A DNA stretch of 64,000 bases from Pleurostoma richardsiae (GCA_030052745.1 JANBVO010000042.1:124001-188000), one strand, 5' to 3'. Shown: positions 12,361-23,458, counted from the stretch's first letter. The notes: a model not told the origin generated them from the letters alone. Program-made: numbers and translations.

Positions 12361-13304
12361 CTTGGAGCCCTGTTCTCGTCGTCAAGGCTGTGTGTGGACA
12401 CGAATGGAGGGCAGGAAGTAGTAAGGTACTTCGCGAACGTTGGTGTTAATGGAGAGAGTGCGAGACGCGTCCAGACGCGTCCAGCCCATTAAGCTGCGGA
12501 AGCCAATCAGAGCTCACGCGACCTCGACCTCCGTCTCCACCTTCTAGCACCTGCATTTGACGTGCCCAGGCACAAACCCACAGCCATTCTCTGTGATGAT
12601 CAAGAAGACCATCCGAGGTCTAAGAATGGGATTGTAAGATTTGCCCACATGGACGTACTGGCTGGGCGCAGAGAACTGAGTACACGGGATATGATTCCAG
12701 TGGCAGTCCGAAAAGATCTACAGTGCCATGCACGTATGACCACTCGCTAATTTAAGTGTTGGAAACGTTGAGCTTCAGCGAGACACTGCTCTGATCATAT
12801 AGGATCGAAGATACTCGAAGTTCTGGAGTCAATAATAGAAGTCTTTTTTTCGCGCGCTCACTAATACCACAGATAACGAAGACCGGCCTGGCGAAGCAGA
12901 CACCGAGCCAAGAGGGAACTGGATAATGTACAAAAGAATAAAGGCTTCCCGCTGACACCATCGCTGGCTCTGTTCTTATGTCCGTCTTGCCCACTTCGTG
13001 TTTATAATCAAGACCAGTCTGGAAGATGAAAAACCGCGTGCTCTATGACCGTCGTCGAAAAGTCAGAAGGACCAAAGGCCCTGTGACTTGAAAAGGAAAA
13101 CTGCTTGGTGACGGCCGCCGCTCAACACCAGTCAGGAGCCACATATCCCCCGCCGTGCTGTTCGACACGCCCTCACGACCCTGTGTCTCTGTCGCTCTGC
13201 AGCCTCCGTCCGCCACCTTCTCGCGAATCCACTCAGGAACCCATTTCTTTTAGAGATCTATCTGCAGCCTCACGTGAGACGAGGCCAGAAGATCCTCACT
13301 AACG
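12361..13304. other. Intergenic: primase promoter and kinase 3' flank
   Basis: The first part is the PRI2 promoter (read on the minus strand), with a TTCGCGAA palindrome near 12429-12436 and two ACGCGT boxes at 12465-12480. The remainder, to the stop codon of the kinase gene, holds only short frames with no recognisable content. Confidence 0.6.
12465..12480. promoter_or_regulatory. Two tandem MCB (ACGCGT) elements
   Basis: ACGCGT occurs at 12465-12470 and 12475-12480 inside an exact tandem 10-mer (GACGCGTCCA twice). ACGCGT is the MluI cell-cycle box bound by Mbp1-Swi6 (MBF) in yeasts and drives G1/S transcription of replication genes. Their position about 105-120 bp before the primase start codon makes this function likely here. 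It is palindromic, so orientation does not matter. Confidence 0.7.
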
Positions 13305-15580
13305 TCATGAGACCTCCTCTCCCTCTTCTTCCTCTCTAAACTTGATCCCTCCTTCCAGCTGCACTCCTCCCTTCACCCACTCCTCCGCCGCGACCTTCTC
13401 CAGAGGCCACCTGCTCCTCGCCCGCTTGAGCAGACCCTCCGTGATCCTCATGGCCCCGAGAAGGCCCCTCTCCGCGAACTTCCTCTCGTCGCCCTCGTGA
13501 TCGCCGTCGTCGCCCGCATACTCTATCCACCGCCACTCGACGCGCGCAATGCGGTGGCTCGTCCGGCTGCGCATGCGGTGCGCGTCGCTCATGCCCGGAT
13601 GCGGGTCAAAGGGCAGCCGGCTCTCGAGGAGGGCGTACAACAGGACACCCAGTGACCAGGCGTCCGTTGCGCGCCCGTCGTAGGGCTGGCCCATGATTAC
13701 CTCGGGTGCGGCGTAGTCATCAGAGCCGCAGCGGGTCTCGAGCTTCTCGTCGTCAGCAATGCGGCGGGAGAGGCCGAGGTCAGTAAGGGTGATGACGCTG
13801 TGGGGGTAGGTCTGCCAGTCTGTCGAACGGTCGGACAGTTCTAAAGGCGGCAGATTGACTAGGACATCTAGGACTTGGTCAATACTCTGGTTTTGCAGAA
13901 ATAGGAAACGTCAGAAGGTCAGGGGATTGGGTGACACTGACTTTCCAGCTTGATGTCCCGGTGGACAATCCGTCTCTCGTGTAGATATTGGACCGCACCA
14001 ACCAACTCGCAGAATATCCTCCGCAGAAGAGATGCGCTTAGCACTTCGCGATGGGCTGTTGCAATATCAAACAGATCTCCGCCCGGGCAGTAACTTAGGA
14101 CGAGGATTGCGCGCGTCATCTCTATGTTCCAAGCTTTGAGGTGGACCAGAGACGGGTGTTTTATGCTCTTCATGATCTCCAGCTCGCGCTTCAGGCTCAT
14201 CTCGATGCGGTCCTCGGACGCCCCGCCCTTCGGTCCGTGCTCGCACACCTTCACGGCAACTAACGTCCGGCGGTCGTAATGAACCTGCGGCTCCGGTGTC
14301 AGGAGACCGCTGTCGGGATTTCCACCTTCTGGCTGGTCATATTCTTCCTCCTCCGAAGTGGAAATCTGGCTAGTCGCAAGCATAACGCGGCTAAATGTCC
14401 CCTGACCTAGTAGTTTTATAGCCCGCCAGCGTCGAAGTTTGCCATCATATCTTCCTCGGGCCTCGAAGTACTCGTACCGGCGCTTTTTCAACGAGATTGA
14501 TTCGCCAGCACTAGCAGAGGATTCGCTTGGTGGAGGGCTGGGAGGTTTCTCGACTGGTGTGAGGCCCCGCGCCTCAGAGAGATGAGGTTCTCGCCTCATA
14601 TGTGGTAACGATTCGCCCTCGGCCCTGGCATGCGACCCGGACACGGTGACCATCCGCTTAGGAAGCGCCATCCGGTCCATCTTGAACTCACTGATGCTGC
14701 GGTTTCTGCCGTGGTGCTGCAGTGGTGACACGGTATCCGACGCGCCATCACCACCACCCTCTCCAGGTGCGGGCACTAAGCCGGCATATTGCTTCCTCTT
14801 CGTCTGATGAGCGAGCGCGGCAGCAATTGACTCGCCATTGCTCGTCACCAGCACCGAGTCAGGTTGCATAGAGTGCTGGATAGGTGATTCTCGCGAGGGT
14901 GGGCGCGCCAGTAGTCTCCTCGTCCAGGGTCCTGGCGAATCGTTCAAGAGCAGCGGCGAGGGCAGAGGAGTAACGTCGCCCATGGCGGATATGACCGGGC
15001 TCGAAACGGTCGAGCTCGCGGCAGAGGCAGGGCCCAAGGTGTTAGCAAGCGCAGTCTTGACGCTTGGCGTCCTCGAGACGGGCTTGAGGCTCGTGGCAGA
15101 GTGTTTGCGGTGCAGGTCGGGTCGGCCGGTGGGGGAGAGGGTCGAGTGACTCCTATGGCCCTCAGTACGAATAGGCGTTATCGGGAATATATCTGTCTGT
15201 ATCTGTAGCTTGTTTGTTCTGCCTGCGCTGCCTACGCTGCCTGAAGAGCTTGATCCACTGAATTCCTCTCTGTCTTCGAGGATCGGGTGCGCTGCCTGTG
15301 ACGTAACTCCTTCACACGGCGACGGCGAGTCGACGGGAGAAGGAGCTATAGTCTTTGAGCTGAAGTGGACCACGTTCGAGGGGAAGGACGAGGGCGAGAG
15401 CGAGGGGTTGTCGAAGCGAGACCCGGACGAGGGATTGAAAGGGTCGATGAAGCCTTGAGCAGCATTGCGCCTGTCGAGATCTGCGGCGGCTGTCGCAGAC
15501 GCAGTGCCGTTCAACACGTGGGCGGAAGCGTGGGAGTCATGGCTGCTGTCGCGGCTAGGCCGTGGCTCGGAGGAGGTCAT
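13305..15580 (-). CDS. Serine/threonine protein kinase, CAMK-like, with long disordered N terminus
   Basis: Two exons (13942-15580 and 13305-13867, intron 74 bp) give 733 residues. Residues 1 to about 380 are Ser/Pro-rich with several SP/TP motifs and likely disordered. The catalytic domain follows: glycine loop GQGTFSRV (about 395), VAVKV lysine, catalytic HRDIKLEN (split by the intron), DLG at the metal-binding site where most kinases have DFG, and GSDDYAAPEVIMG before the C-lobe DAWSLGVLLYALLESRLPFD. The C terminus contains about 70 acidic and basic residues. The RCGSDDYAAPE and PYDGR pattern resembles fungal CAMK/Snf1-related kinases such as the Prr1 group. This subfamily call is tentative. 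Substrates and pathway cannot be read from the sequence. The start is an ATG beginning a continuous frame. Confidence 0.85.
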
Positions 15581-16490
15581 GACTGCCTGCGTGGAACCGT
15601 GTGATGGCGAGAGTTAAAGTGGGAGGCAGTGACCGGGCGTGCCAGCGGAGGGGGGCGGGTGCGTGCGATTCGTGGCGGCATGCAAGCTTAACGCACTCTA
15701 CCGGACTTGCGACCCTTCTATCCAGCCGATAGGGACGCAAGTTGACAACCGGTCGCTCACGTAAGGAAAGCGCAGTCGACAAGCAGAGGAGGCTGCAGTT
15801 GCAGGCAGTAGTGGCCCTGTATGCAGGACAGGCGATGCGTGGTTCGAGGCCGTGTCACGCTCCACGCTCTGGTCGGGCCTCTCCAGCGAGCAGGCGGGCG
15901 CTGGCGCTGTGCCTGCGACCGGGAGGTAACGTTAAAGTTCCGTAGTGGGGGAGTGAGGGGGCGCCAAAGGGCAAGCGATGTTGTGTTGGCCTGGCCTGGC
16001 CGCGCCGCGCCGCAAATTATGCTGCTGATAATAATAACAATATCTGTTGCTTCTCTGCGTGCGCTCCTCCTGCACGGATGACAGTCATGGGGGCCGGAGC
16101 GGCGCCAATCGCAATAGGCGACGACACACTATCTGGCGGTCGAATCAAATGGTCGAACGGCAGCAGCTGCAGGCAGAGAGAGCCCAGAGCCGGGATGGAT
16201 CTTGTCGTGTCGCTCAAGATCGCGTCGCGGTGTCGAGTTTGAGTGTCGAACAGAAAGTTGAGGCGGGCAGGAGCGAAGCGAATGGAGGAATCCGGGCAGC
16301 AGACAACGAACGATATGGAAGGGAAGGCTGTCACTCTTGTCCTCTTGCTGTCTATCTGTCTGTCTAGACTGACGTCGAACTGTCGAACTCGATGATGTGG
16401 GGGGACACTGACCAGACCGTCGAGAGGATAGTCTGCAGTAATGAAAAAAGAGTGGAGATGCGACTCGTGCACCCAAGTCTAGCTTCACGT

Positions 16491-16520
16491 TAAGCAGCAC
16501 TGAGCAGCACTGAGCAGCAT
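16491..16520. repeat. Three tandem copies of a 10-mer
   Basis: Three consecutive copies read TAAGCAGCAC, TGAGCAGCAC and TGAGCAGCAT. Each differs from its neighbour by one base. It looks like a short minisatellite with no known role. Confidence 0.8.
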
Positions 16521-16610
16521 TCCAGCAGAGCAGGAAGCTTTCACGGATGTATTCTACATCTGGCGTAGCCCCTCACGCCTTTGCAGTGACAAGATTATCA
16601 TTATCATAGG

Positions 16611-16630
16611 GCCTCTCCGTGCCTCTCCGT
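16611..16630. repeat. Tandem duplication of GCCTCTCCGT
   Basis: Two exact consecutive copies of the 10-mer. This is a short local duplication with no known function. Confidence 0.8.
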
Positions 16631-17968
16631 TCTGCTTTTGGGTAGGATTCTCCGTGAAGACCCGACTCAGCTCGACATGCAGCTCTATCCGAGCTTTGGC
16701 AGGGGGGTTTCAGAGCAATGGGTTCCTATTTTTGGATGAGAATGCAGCAGCCATTAATCGACACGAGCCACACATTCACGATGATCTCTCCCCTCATTCC
16801 CTCTTTTGAAGTTTGTCTGGCCAAGCTTCTGCTTCTTCCTCCTGCACGGCAGACCTGTTGATAGCCCCCAAAGCCGGCTCCGGCTTCTCCTTATTGCAGC
16901 TGGGGTCGCAGCGAGCCGCTTTCTAGATTGCATCAAATCTAACTACCCGTCGTGCGGTAGATATCGCAGACCACAGTCACGCCGAAACGAGATTAGGCGC
17001 GCTCTCTAGCTTGGAACCGCCTGACCGTCCGGCTCACGATCAAGCAACACTGGCAGCTGGGCCATGCCTAGGCCCCAACATCGATCGATCTTTTCCGCGT
17101 GCTCTACTAACGTATAGCTCCGGTTGCGTCCAGTTGAGCAGCAGGCTGCATTGCAGTCAATTGAAAGCCTGACGTAACGGTCAGGATCCTACAGAGAGCA
17201 GCACAGAGTATAGCTGATGCTGCACGACCGGAGAATGGAGGAGTAGGTAGCTGCTCCTTCCCAGCATTGGGAGTTCATGACCAATTGGACAACTTAGATA
17301 AGCCCGCCGGCATCGGACTTCCACGACATGGTGTACGTATGTGGTGCGTGTTGAAGGAGCGGCGGACACGACTCAGGTCGGAACCGCTTTCAGGCTCCTC
17401 CAACGTGATGTGCGCTCACCTCCATCATGTGTATGACTGCCCGCCTCAGTTACGCAAGCCTGCAAAGACAGGAGGCAAGTGAACATGCTATGATGCGTCA
17501 TCTCTTTTGTCGCCGTGCCTGTCAAGCGACTGTGGGCGAGCACGATGCGGGAACTGCACGAGCCATTGGCTCCTGGTCCTTACTGCTGCTTAATCCTGTC
17601 TGTTGCACAGTGAACATCCAATAGCAGCATGGTTTTCAGCCTTGGTAATATCTATCATGGCTCCCCTAAGTGATCCGCGTCTTTAACCGGGGCGAAAACT
17701 AGCCGAGGAGTAGCTGAGGTGCTAATAGCCTTGCTGGGCAAATGCGGCTGAGATACTCCGTACATACATACTACCGCCTTGGATGCAACGTCCTCGGGTC
17801 ACGTCAGACAGGTTCGGACTTGCATAAGACGGGCTCTTGGTATGCCATCGGTGAATGCGAACTGATCACCAGCAGCAATGTGCTGGCCTTGCTTGGGAGA
17901 GCCACTCTGCTCGCCTCCCCTGGCTGTCCAAGTCCGAATATTCATGGAGGCAAGTGCTCTCCTTTCTG

Positions 17969-19467
17969 TTATTTTCTAGACTTTCCATTCGTCTTCGGCG
18001 GGTTCTTCCATCGAATCTTGCCTTCTTTATGCTCCTTCTCCTCGACGAAGTCGAAGGTAATGGACCGGCTGATGATCGGGGAAGCTAGGTGGTTCAGGAG
18101 GAGGATGTCTCCTCCAACCTTCGGGGCCAGCCAATCCGCGAACCGGTACGCCGCGTTATCCCATGCTACTACACGCGTGTACAGGCCCGAGAATGACATG
18201 GTCGCCTTGGCAATCTTCTTCCGAGACTCCTGATACCCCTCGAACAAGGCCGTGAGCGTCTCCGTGTCCGGGCTGGCGTCTGTCAGCAGCAGTGCTCGCA
18301 GCCGGTTGGTCAGCTCGGCCATGCCCTGCCAGCCGGTGTTGAGGCTGAGTCCGGCGTTGGGGGTCGCCTTGTGCACGGAGTCGCCTACCAGGACGACCCG
18401 CTCGCCGCACCACCTGTCTAAGAAGCCCTCCTGGTAGTCGACCAACGTGGCCCACTTCTTGGCCTTCCACAGGTCGCTGAACTTCAAGTGATCTGTCACC
18501 GGGTGGTCCATCACGTTGCGAGCGAGCGCCTCGGCGTCCTCGTCTGTATATCTGGGCCGCTCGTAGTGCGGCTTGTCGAGTCGCTGGTAGACGAAGAAGT
18601 ACGCATCCTCCGGGCCGGTCAGGATATGAAAGGACCTTCCCTTGCCGCCGCGGCACTCCCAGACTGTTCCTGTCTTCAGGGAAGCGGGCAGAGGGCACAA
18701 GCCGACCAGCCCGTTGTAGGTCGTCTTCATCGGCTTCTTGCTGTCAGTCGGCCGCTGGCCTGACAAGAGCTGCTTCTCTCGGAGGATCTGCCGGACCCTA
18801 CTGTGGACCCCGTCGCAGCCTACCACGATCGACCCCTCCATGATGCTGCCGTCCTTGCAGAGGACGCTGACGCCGTCGTCGTGCGTCTCGATGCGCGTGA
18901 CGTGCTTGTTCGTTAATATGCGCTCCTCTTTATCTGGCAGGCTCTGGTGCAATAGCCCTAAGAGCTTGGTGCGGCGGAACAGCATCCAAGGATGTCCATG
19001 GCTGCAGGCGTCTCTGTGAGCTTCGACAGGTCCTTCTTCTATGTCGTAGCGGGCTTCTTTGCTTACTTGACCTCCACCTGCTCGAACATGCGGTTGCTGT
19101 CTCGCACCGTCCCGTCTGGCAGGACGTTGTACTTGTCCTTCATGCTCGTGGACAAGGCGCGCGCTTCGTCTAGAAGCCCAAACTGGTCCATGATACGCAC
19201 GCTGTGTGGCCACAACGCTATGGAGGCGCCGTCGGGGTTGACGACGTGCTGGCTGCGCTCGAGCAGGACGTAATCAATGCCGGCAAGGGTCAGGGCGTGA
19301 GCCATGCCGAGGCCGTTGGGGCCGCCGCCTACGATGATGGCCCGGAATCTTTTTGGTGTCGCTGGCACGTCGTTGGTGGCAGCGCCGGAGCCTGGGGTCG
19401 TGGGCGAATTTGCTGCAGGTGAGGCATCCGCCTCTGTTGCAGACGGGGGGACGCCCTCTGCCTCCAT
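17969..19467 (-). CDS. FAD-dependent monooxygenase (aromatic hydroxylase/PaxM-like family)
   Basis: Two exons (19067-19467 and 17969-19013, intron 53 bp) give 481 residues. An N-terminal Ala/Ser/Thr-rich stretch of about 40 residues precedes the Rossmann motif AIIVGGGPNGLGMA (about 43-56). Then come ALTLAGIDYVLLER, a central GCDGVHSRVR (the DG motif) and the second FAD motif VVLVGDSVHKATPNAGLSLN around residue 345. This is the group A flavin monooxygenase plan: NAD(P)H-dependent hydroxylation or epoxidation of small molecules, often in fungal secondary metabolism or aromatic breakdown. The substrate is unknown. No polyketide synthase, prenyltransferase or other pathway gene adjoins it. The longer frame begins at a GTG at 19524, so I used the first ATG. 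The C terminus is Lys-rich (EHKEGKIRWKN). Confidence 0.88.
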
Positions 19468-20752
19468 GGTTGGAACGGCCAGAGGTTGGGGAGTCGAGTT
19501 GCAGTAAGACGTTGGAATCGCCACGATATTCTCTTGTTGATCCTCGGTGAAAAGTCGACTGAAGAGGTTGGAGGGACGGTGGGAAGAGATGCTCCTAAGT
19601 GAGCTTTGGGGTTAATTACTGAGTACTCGGCTTGGTCTTCTTTCCTCCTGCCAGCAACGCGCAGCTGTGACGAGGCGAAGGCTCGGTACAGGGATACTAT
19701 CGGATGAAATGGAAGCTACCAAAACCGGGCGGTCTTCCCCAGGGCAGAGTTCAAGGCAACTACGTGGAGACTGGAGGCACCCAGCCTCAAGCAGATAACT
19801 CATGTACTTACAGGCACCTGAGTGACGAGGGCGAGGTGGGTTGCGCTGAAAGTTACCTGCATTTCCCGTTTTAGGCTCGCGAATGCGACCGTTGCCGCGG
19901 CTCGGCACTGTCGACGACAAGGGAGGCACCGATGCAGTTAGCAAACTGCGGGCTGACACTCTTCCCCCTAGATCCATACAGTACCTTACCATGTTATGGG
20001 TCTCGCTAAGCATGACCTACCGTTACTTTGAGATGCAAAGGTTGACGCGAGACCTCGTGTTCTTACTCACCGCTTCGTCTTTAAACATCCTTGTCCATCT
20101 ATTCCCGGGAGGAACACCCCGTTCTCAGCAATCTCGGGGGAAACTAACAGAAGTGCCGGAGATACTCAGCCCTATAAGGACGCCATGCGTACACTACATT
20201 GTCTAGTCTACGTATCTGCGTCAATGGTGATCTTATCCGACCACAGAGTTCTCCTGCAGGGACCTTGATATTCTCGCAGGCTATAGATACACATATATGA
20301 AGACATCGAGCCATTCAAGCTCTAGACTTCGAAGAGTCAAAGCTCATCGTAGGTCATCGACTGTGAAATCGTGCTGGCAGCTCCCATACTCCGGGGTCTC
20401 CAACTCGAAGAAACCAATGTGGCTTGCATACCTAGAGACCGGCTACTCTGCCGCAGTAATGATGGTGTAGCTGAAGACGATCTCTATGCTGACCGGCACA
20501 GAATGATATCGTACCTTATCCTCTCAAGAACAGGCGGTATATGCTAACGGGGCTTCGTAATGATGGATGTGGCTAGGTCTCCGTATCACTTCTCCTGTGA
20601 GGAGATGCGCTTTATGTTATCGATCGGGATAGCTGCATCTTCAGCTGCGTCTGCCACCCGAGACGGGAGCAGCGGGAACGGAGGTGGAATGTCACCCACA
20701 AGCGAATTAGGCAAGCTACCAAGGATCGGGCAGGCGAGAATTGGCTGTCCGA
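19468..20752. other. Intergenic region without supported gene
   Basis: About 1.3 kb between two minus-strand genes. It holds the promoter of the monooxygenase and the 3' flank of the unknown mitochondrial protein. Only short frames are present, none with recognisable content. Confidence 0.55.
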
Positions 20753-21961
20753 TCACGAAGAGAGGCCTGTAGATCTGCCAAATGTGGCTAGGTATCCCTG
20801 GAGCTTCCAGAGCTTCAGTTGCAAGTCGATCGTCCGTTGTCTGCTGAGAAGAAATAGAGTCCCTTCTCTGAATGTTGGCGATCCCTGCCGCAAGCGGTAC
20901 ACCTGCTCGCGGCCGAGGAGGCTGACGAGGTTATGTACCGGCAGCTTGGCGTCGCGCTTCACTTCTTCCAGATCGACGGTCGCGAACTCGCCTGGGCCGT
21001 CCGTCGTTCGAGCATCATGTGCGCCATCTCTCTCGTCCACTTCCTCTGTTGATGTACCATCGATCCACAAGACGCAGCCACGATGGACATCCGCCCTGAT
21101 CTCGTTCCACCCGCCCAGCCGCCGCACGTACTTGCGCCCCTGGTTCGCGCTCATCTCTGCCATGAACAGCAGCTCCTCGACGATCCTTCTCCGCATCAGC
21201 TCCAGTACCAAGTCGTCCATGTCCTCGCGCCAGACGGCGCGGCCCGCCAGGGCCTGCTGCTGTGGATTGCTAGACATGGCCTGCAGTCGCTTCTGGCCGC
21301 GGTGGTAGGAGGTGCCGGGCTTCATGAAACTCTCCAGGAGACTCCGCCGCGAGAGAACATAGCGTGCCTGACCATGCCTCCGAGCAGTAGTGGAGCTCCC
21401 ACCGGTTTCATGATCCCCGTCTCTGGTCGATTTAGGGGCATCATGCCCATCGGACGGGAGTTGTGCTGGCGCGGGTCGGGTGGGTGCAAGACTTGCCGGG
21501 ACCCACCACGGCTGCTTGGATTCCGGGTGCTCGACGATCCGGAAGTCCTGGAGGAAGAAGCGCGGGAGGGTGATGCGCGTCACGGGACAGTGGCGGCTGG
21601 GCGTGGCCAGGGCCTGGGCGTAGGGGTTGCGGGCCAGCTGCCGCTGGAACTTGGTCTGCCTCCTGGCTTGCTCCCTCGCCTTGGGCTTCTTGAAGCGCTG
21701 CGTCGCCTCCTGGTAGACGGGGTCCATCAGAGGCGAGATGGGCAGCGGCCCTATCGCCGTGGTGATGGTCTTGCTCTCTGCATCGATGTGCAGGGGAGAC
21801 TCGCCGCTTCGAGGCGTCTTTGTGGGTGCTTGAGCTTCTCCTGGCCCGTCATCGCGAGTCTGAAAGCTTTGTGAAGAGTAAAGACAGCATTGTATGTACG
21901 GTCTTATAACGGGAAACCTCTTGTTGCTGCTGCTGCTTCGCAGCAGAGACAAACGCTTCAT
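20753..21961 (-). CDS. Conserved-looking protein of unknown function, probably mitochondrial
   Basis: A single exon encodes 402 residues from the ATG at 21961. The first residues (MKRLSLLRSSSSNKRF) are basic, Ser-rich and without acidic residues, as in a mitochondrial targeting sequence. The frame runs open further upstream to 22351, but that would overlap the divergent ClpP exon and hide the presequence, so the internal start is preferred. The middle has a basic helix (KKPKAREQARRQTKFQRQLA, about 98-117) followed by TRITLPRFFLQDFRIVEHP and later ARYVLSRRSLLESF. A long helical segment ELMRRRIVEELLFMAEMS follows. I do not recognise a named domain. The composition (basic, imported, conserved-looking blocks) would suit a mitoribosome-associated or other matrix factor, but that is inference. 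It is transcribed divergently from ClpP with 244 bp between start codons. Confidence 0.72.
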   Translation of the reverse strand: MKRLSLLRSSSSNKRFPVIRPYIQCCLYSSQSFQTRDDGPGEAQAPTKTPRSGESPLHIDAESKTITTAIGPLPISPLMDPVYQEATQRFKKPKAREQARRQTKFQRQLARNPYAQALATPSRHCPVTRITLPRFFLQDFRIVEHPESKQPWWVPASLAPTRPAPAQLPSDGHDAPKSTRDGDHETGGSSTTARRHGQARYVLSRRSLLESFMKPGTSYHRGQKRLQAMSSNPQQQALAGRAVWREDMDDLVLELMRRRIVEELLFMAEMSANQGRKYVRRLGGWNEIRADVHRGCVLWIDGTSTEEVDERDGAHDARTTDGPGEFATVDLEEVKRDAKLPVHNLVSLLGREQVYRLRQGSPTFREGTLFLLSRQRTIDLQLKLWKLQGYLATFGRSTGLSS

Positions 21962-22205
21962 AACATCTGAGATGAGAAAACAAGCAAGTGGTCGGCGGCC
22001 TGCAGGTACCATCGATGTGCTTAACGGGTGTGACAAGCTCTCGGGACAATTTTTAGCGAGTCGCATGTCAAACGCGGCACACAGCTGGGGGAGCTGGACC
22101 CCACGCGCCCCTTGCCAACATCCAACGTCATTTCTTGCGCCGCATCTCGCAAGTTTACCCTCCCTTCCACATGCACTCTGCTCCGCAGCGCACGAACACG
22201 CGGCG

Positions 22206-23180
22206 ATGATATCCCGGAGAGCAACATGGCGCGCTTTGAGGGGCGCCGCCTCCACTTGCACGGCGTGCCGGCGGTTCTCACAGTTTCCCAGCGGTCCAGC
22301 GTCACGGCCGCCGACGGCGTCGCTTCCGATGCCGTACATCACAGAAGTCACAGTACGTCGCGAGCTCCGGCATCAGAGGATCCAAGATTTCTCTCGCGTC
22401 GCTGGGTGGGCAAATGGCTAATTGTTTAGGCTGGAGGCTGGAGAACATGTTCGTCGTGACCAATGTTGCGCAACGACCGTTGCAGCGTGGATGACGTCGC
22501 TAACTGCGTAGAAGCCGACATCTTCTCTAAGCTGCTGCAAGTTGGTTGCCCCAGATGCTCTTCACCCTGCCTTCTTCGCCGCAGGTTTCTTTGGGATTGA
22601 CACATCTGCGCAGGAGCGGATAATATGCCTCAACGGCCCCATCGACGACACCGTGTCCGCCGCCATCGTCGCGCAGCTACTGTGGCTTGAGTCGGACGCC
22701 CCCGACAAGCCCATTACTATGTACATCAACTCACCCGGCGGCGAGGTCAGCTCAGGTCTTGCGATTTACGACACAATGACGTATATCAAGCCGCCGGTTT
22801 CGACGGTCTGCGTCGGTGCCGCGGCGTCCATGGCTGCGATCCTGCTCATCGGCGGCGACGCCGGGAAGCGGTATGCGCTGCCGCACAGCTCCGTCATGGT
22901 GCACCAGCCACTGGGCGGGACGAGGGGCCCCGCGGCGGACATCCTCATCTACGCGAACCAGATCCAGCGGATACGGGAGCAGGTCAACGGCATCGTGCTG
23001 AGGCACCTCAACCAGGCGGCCGGCTACGAGAGATACGACCTACAGGGGGTCAACGACATGATGGAGCGGGACAAGTACCTGACGGCGGATGAGGCCAGGG
23101 AGGCGGGCATCATTGATAAGATACTGCTCAGGAGAGATAACGAGGCTGACGGCAAGAAGAAGGACGAGGAGGCGACTTGA
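22206..23180 (+). CDS. clpP: Mitochondrial ATP-dependent Clp protease proteolytic subunit
   Basis: ClpP is the serine protease barrel that degrades unfolded matrix proteins with the ClpX ATPase. Four exons fit: 22206-22352, 22430-22448, 22515-22540 and 22614-23180. The middle two are only 19 and 26 nt. They encode the conserved link between the mature N terminus (PYITEVT) and ERIICLNGPIDD, giving GGWRTS then DIFSKLLQ. The protein has 252 residues: a basic presequence (MISRRATWRALRG), INSPGG (oxyanion region), catalytic Ser136 in GAAASMAA, His161 in SVMVHQPLGG, and Asp about 217 in MERDKY. The C terminus is Lys/Glu-rich. ClpP is missing from budding and fission yeast but present in filamentous fungi such as Podospora, which supports the organism call. 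ILV3 lies downstream on the same strand. Confidence 0.95.
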
Positions 23181-23458
23181 GCGCCGTGGTCATGAGCATT
23201 TGATTCTCGCTTCGGGGGGGTTGATATGGTACGGGATGTCAAAAACTACGGGCTGTAGCTCTCGTATATTGGACTGCAACCAGTGACAATCTGTTAGAAT
23301 GCGAGACTCTGGCTGCTCTTCGCCTTCAATATGGGGAGTCGAACCTCAGGCGTTCTATGAACCCCTGTCCACGCTGTCTATGTGCATAAACCGTCTTGGG
23401 GCTCAGTCCATTCAGACGGAAAATGCACAGGGTGCCTTACATCCCTCCGTACTGTCAC

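Larger units (their letters stand above)
15581..17968. other. Intergenic region without supported gene
   Basis: This contains the kinase promoter (minus strand) and the 3' flank of the FAD monooxygenase. Short tandem 10-mers occur at 16491-16520 and 16611-16630. Open frames are short and overlap on both strands. No tRNA or transposon feature is visible. Confidence 0.55.

Noticed and set aside
19468-19524. Earlier start of the FAD monooxygenase
   Set aside because: The frame opens with GTG, not ATG; the first ATG is at 19467.
21962-22351. N-terminal extension of the unknown mitochondrial protein
   Set aside because: It would overlap ClpP exon 1 and place the mitochondrial presequence inside the protein; composition of the extension looks non-coding.
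23325-23375. tRNA-like T-arm sequence (GGTTCGACTCCCC on the minus strand)
   Set aside because: The stem mismatches and no acceptor, D or anticodon arms can be found.
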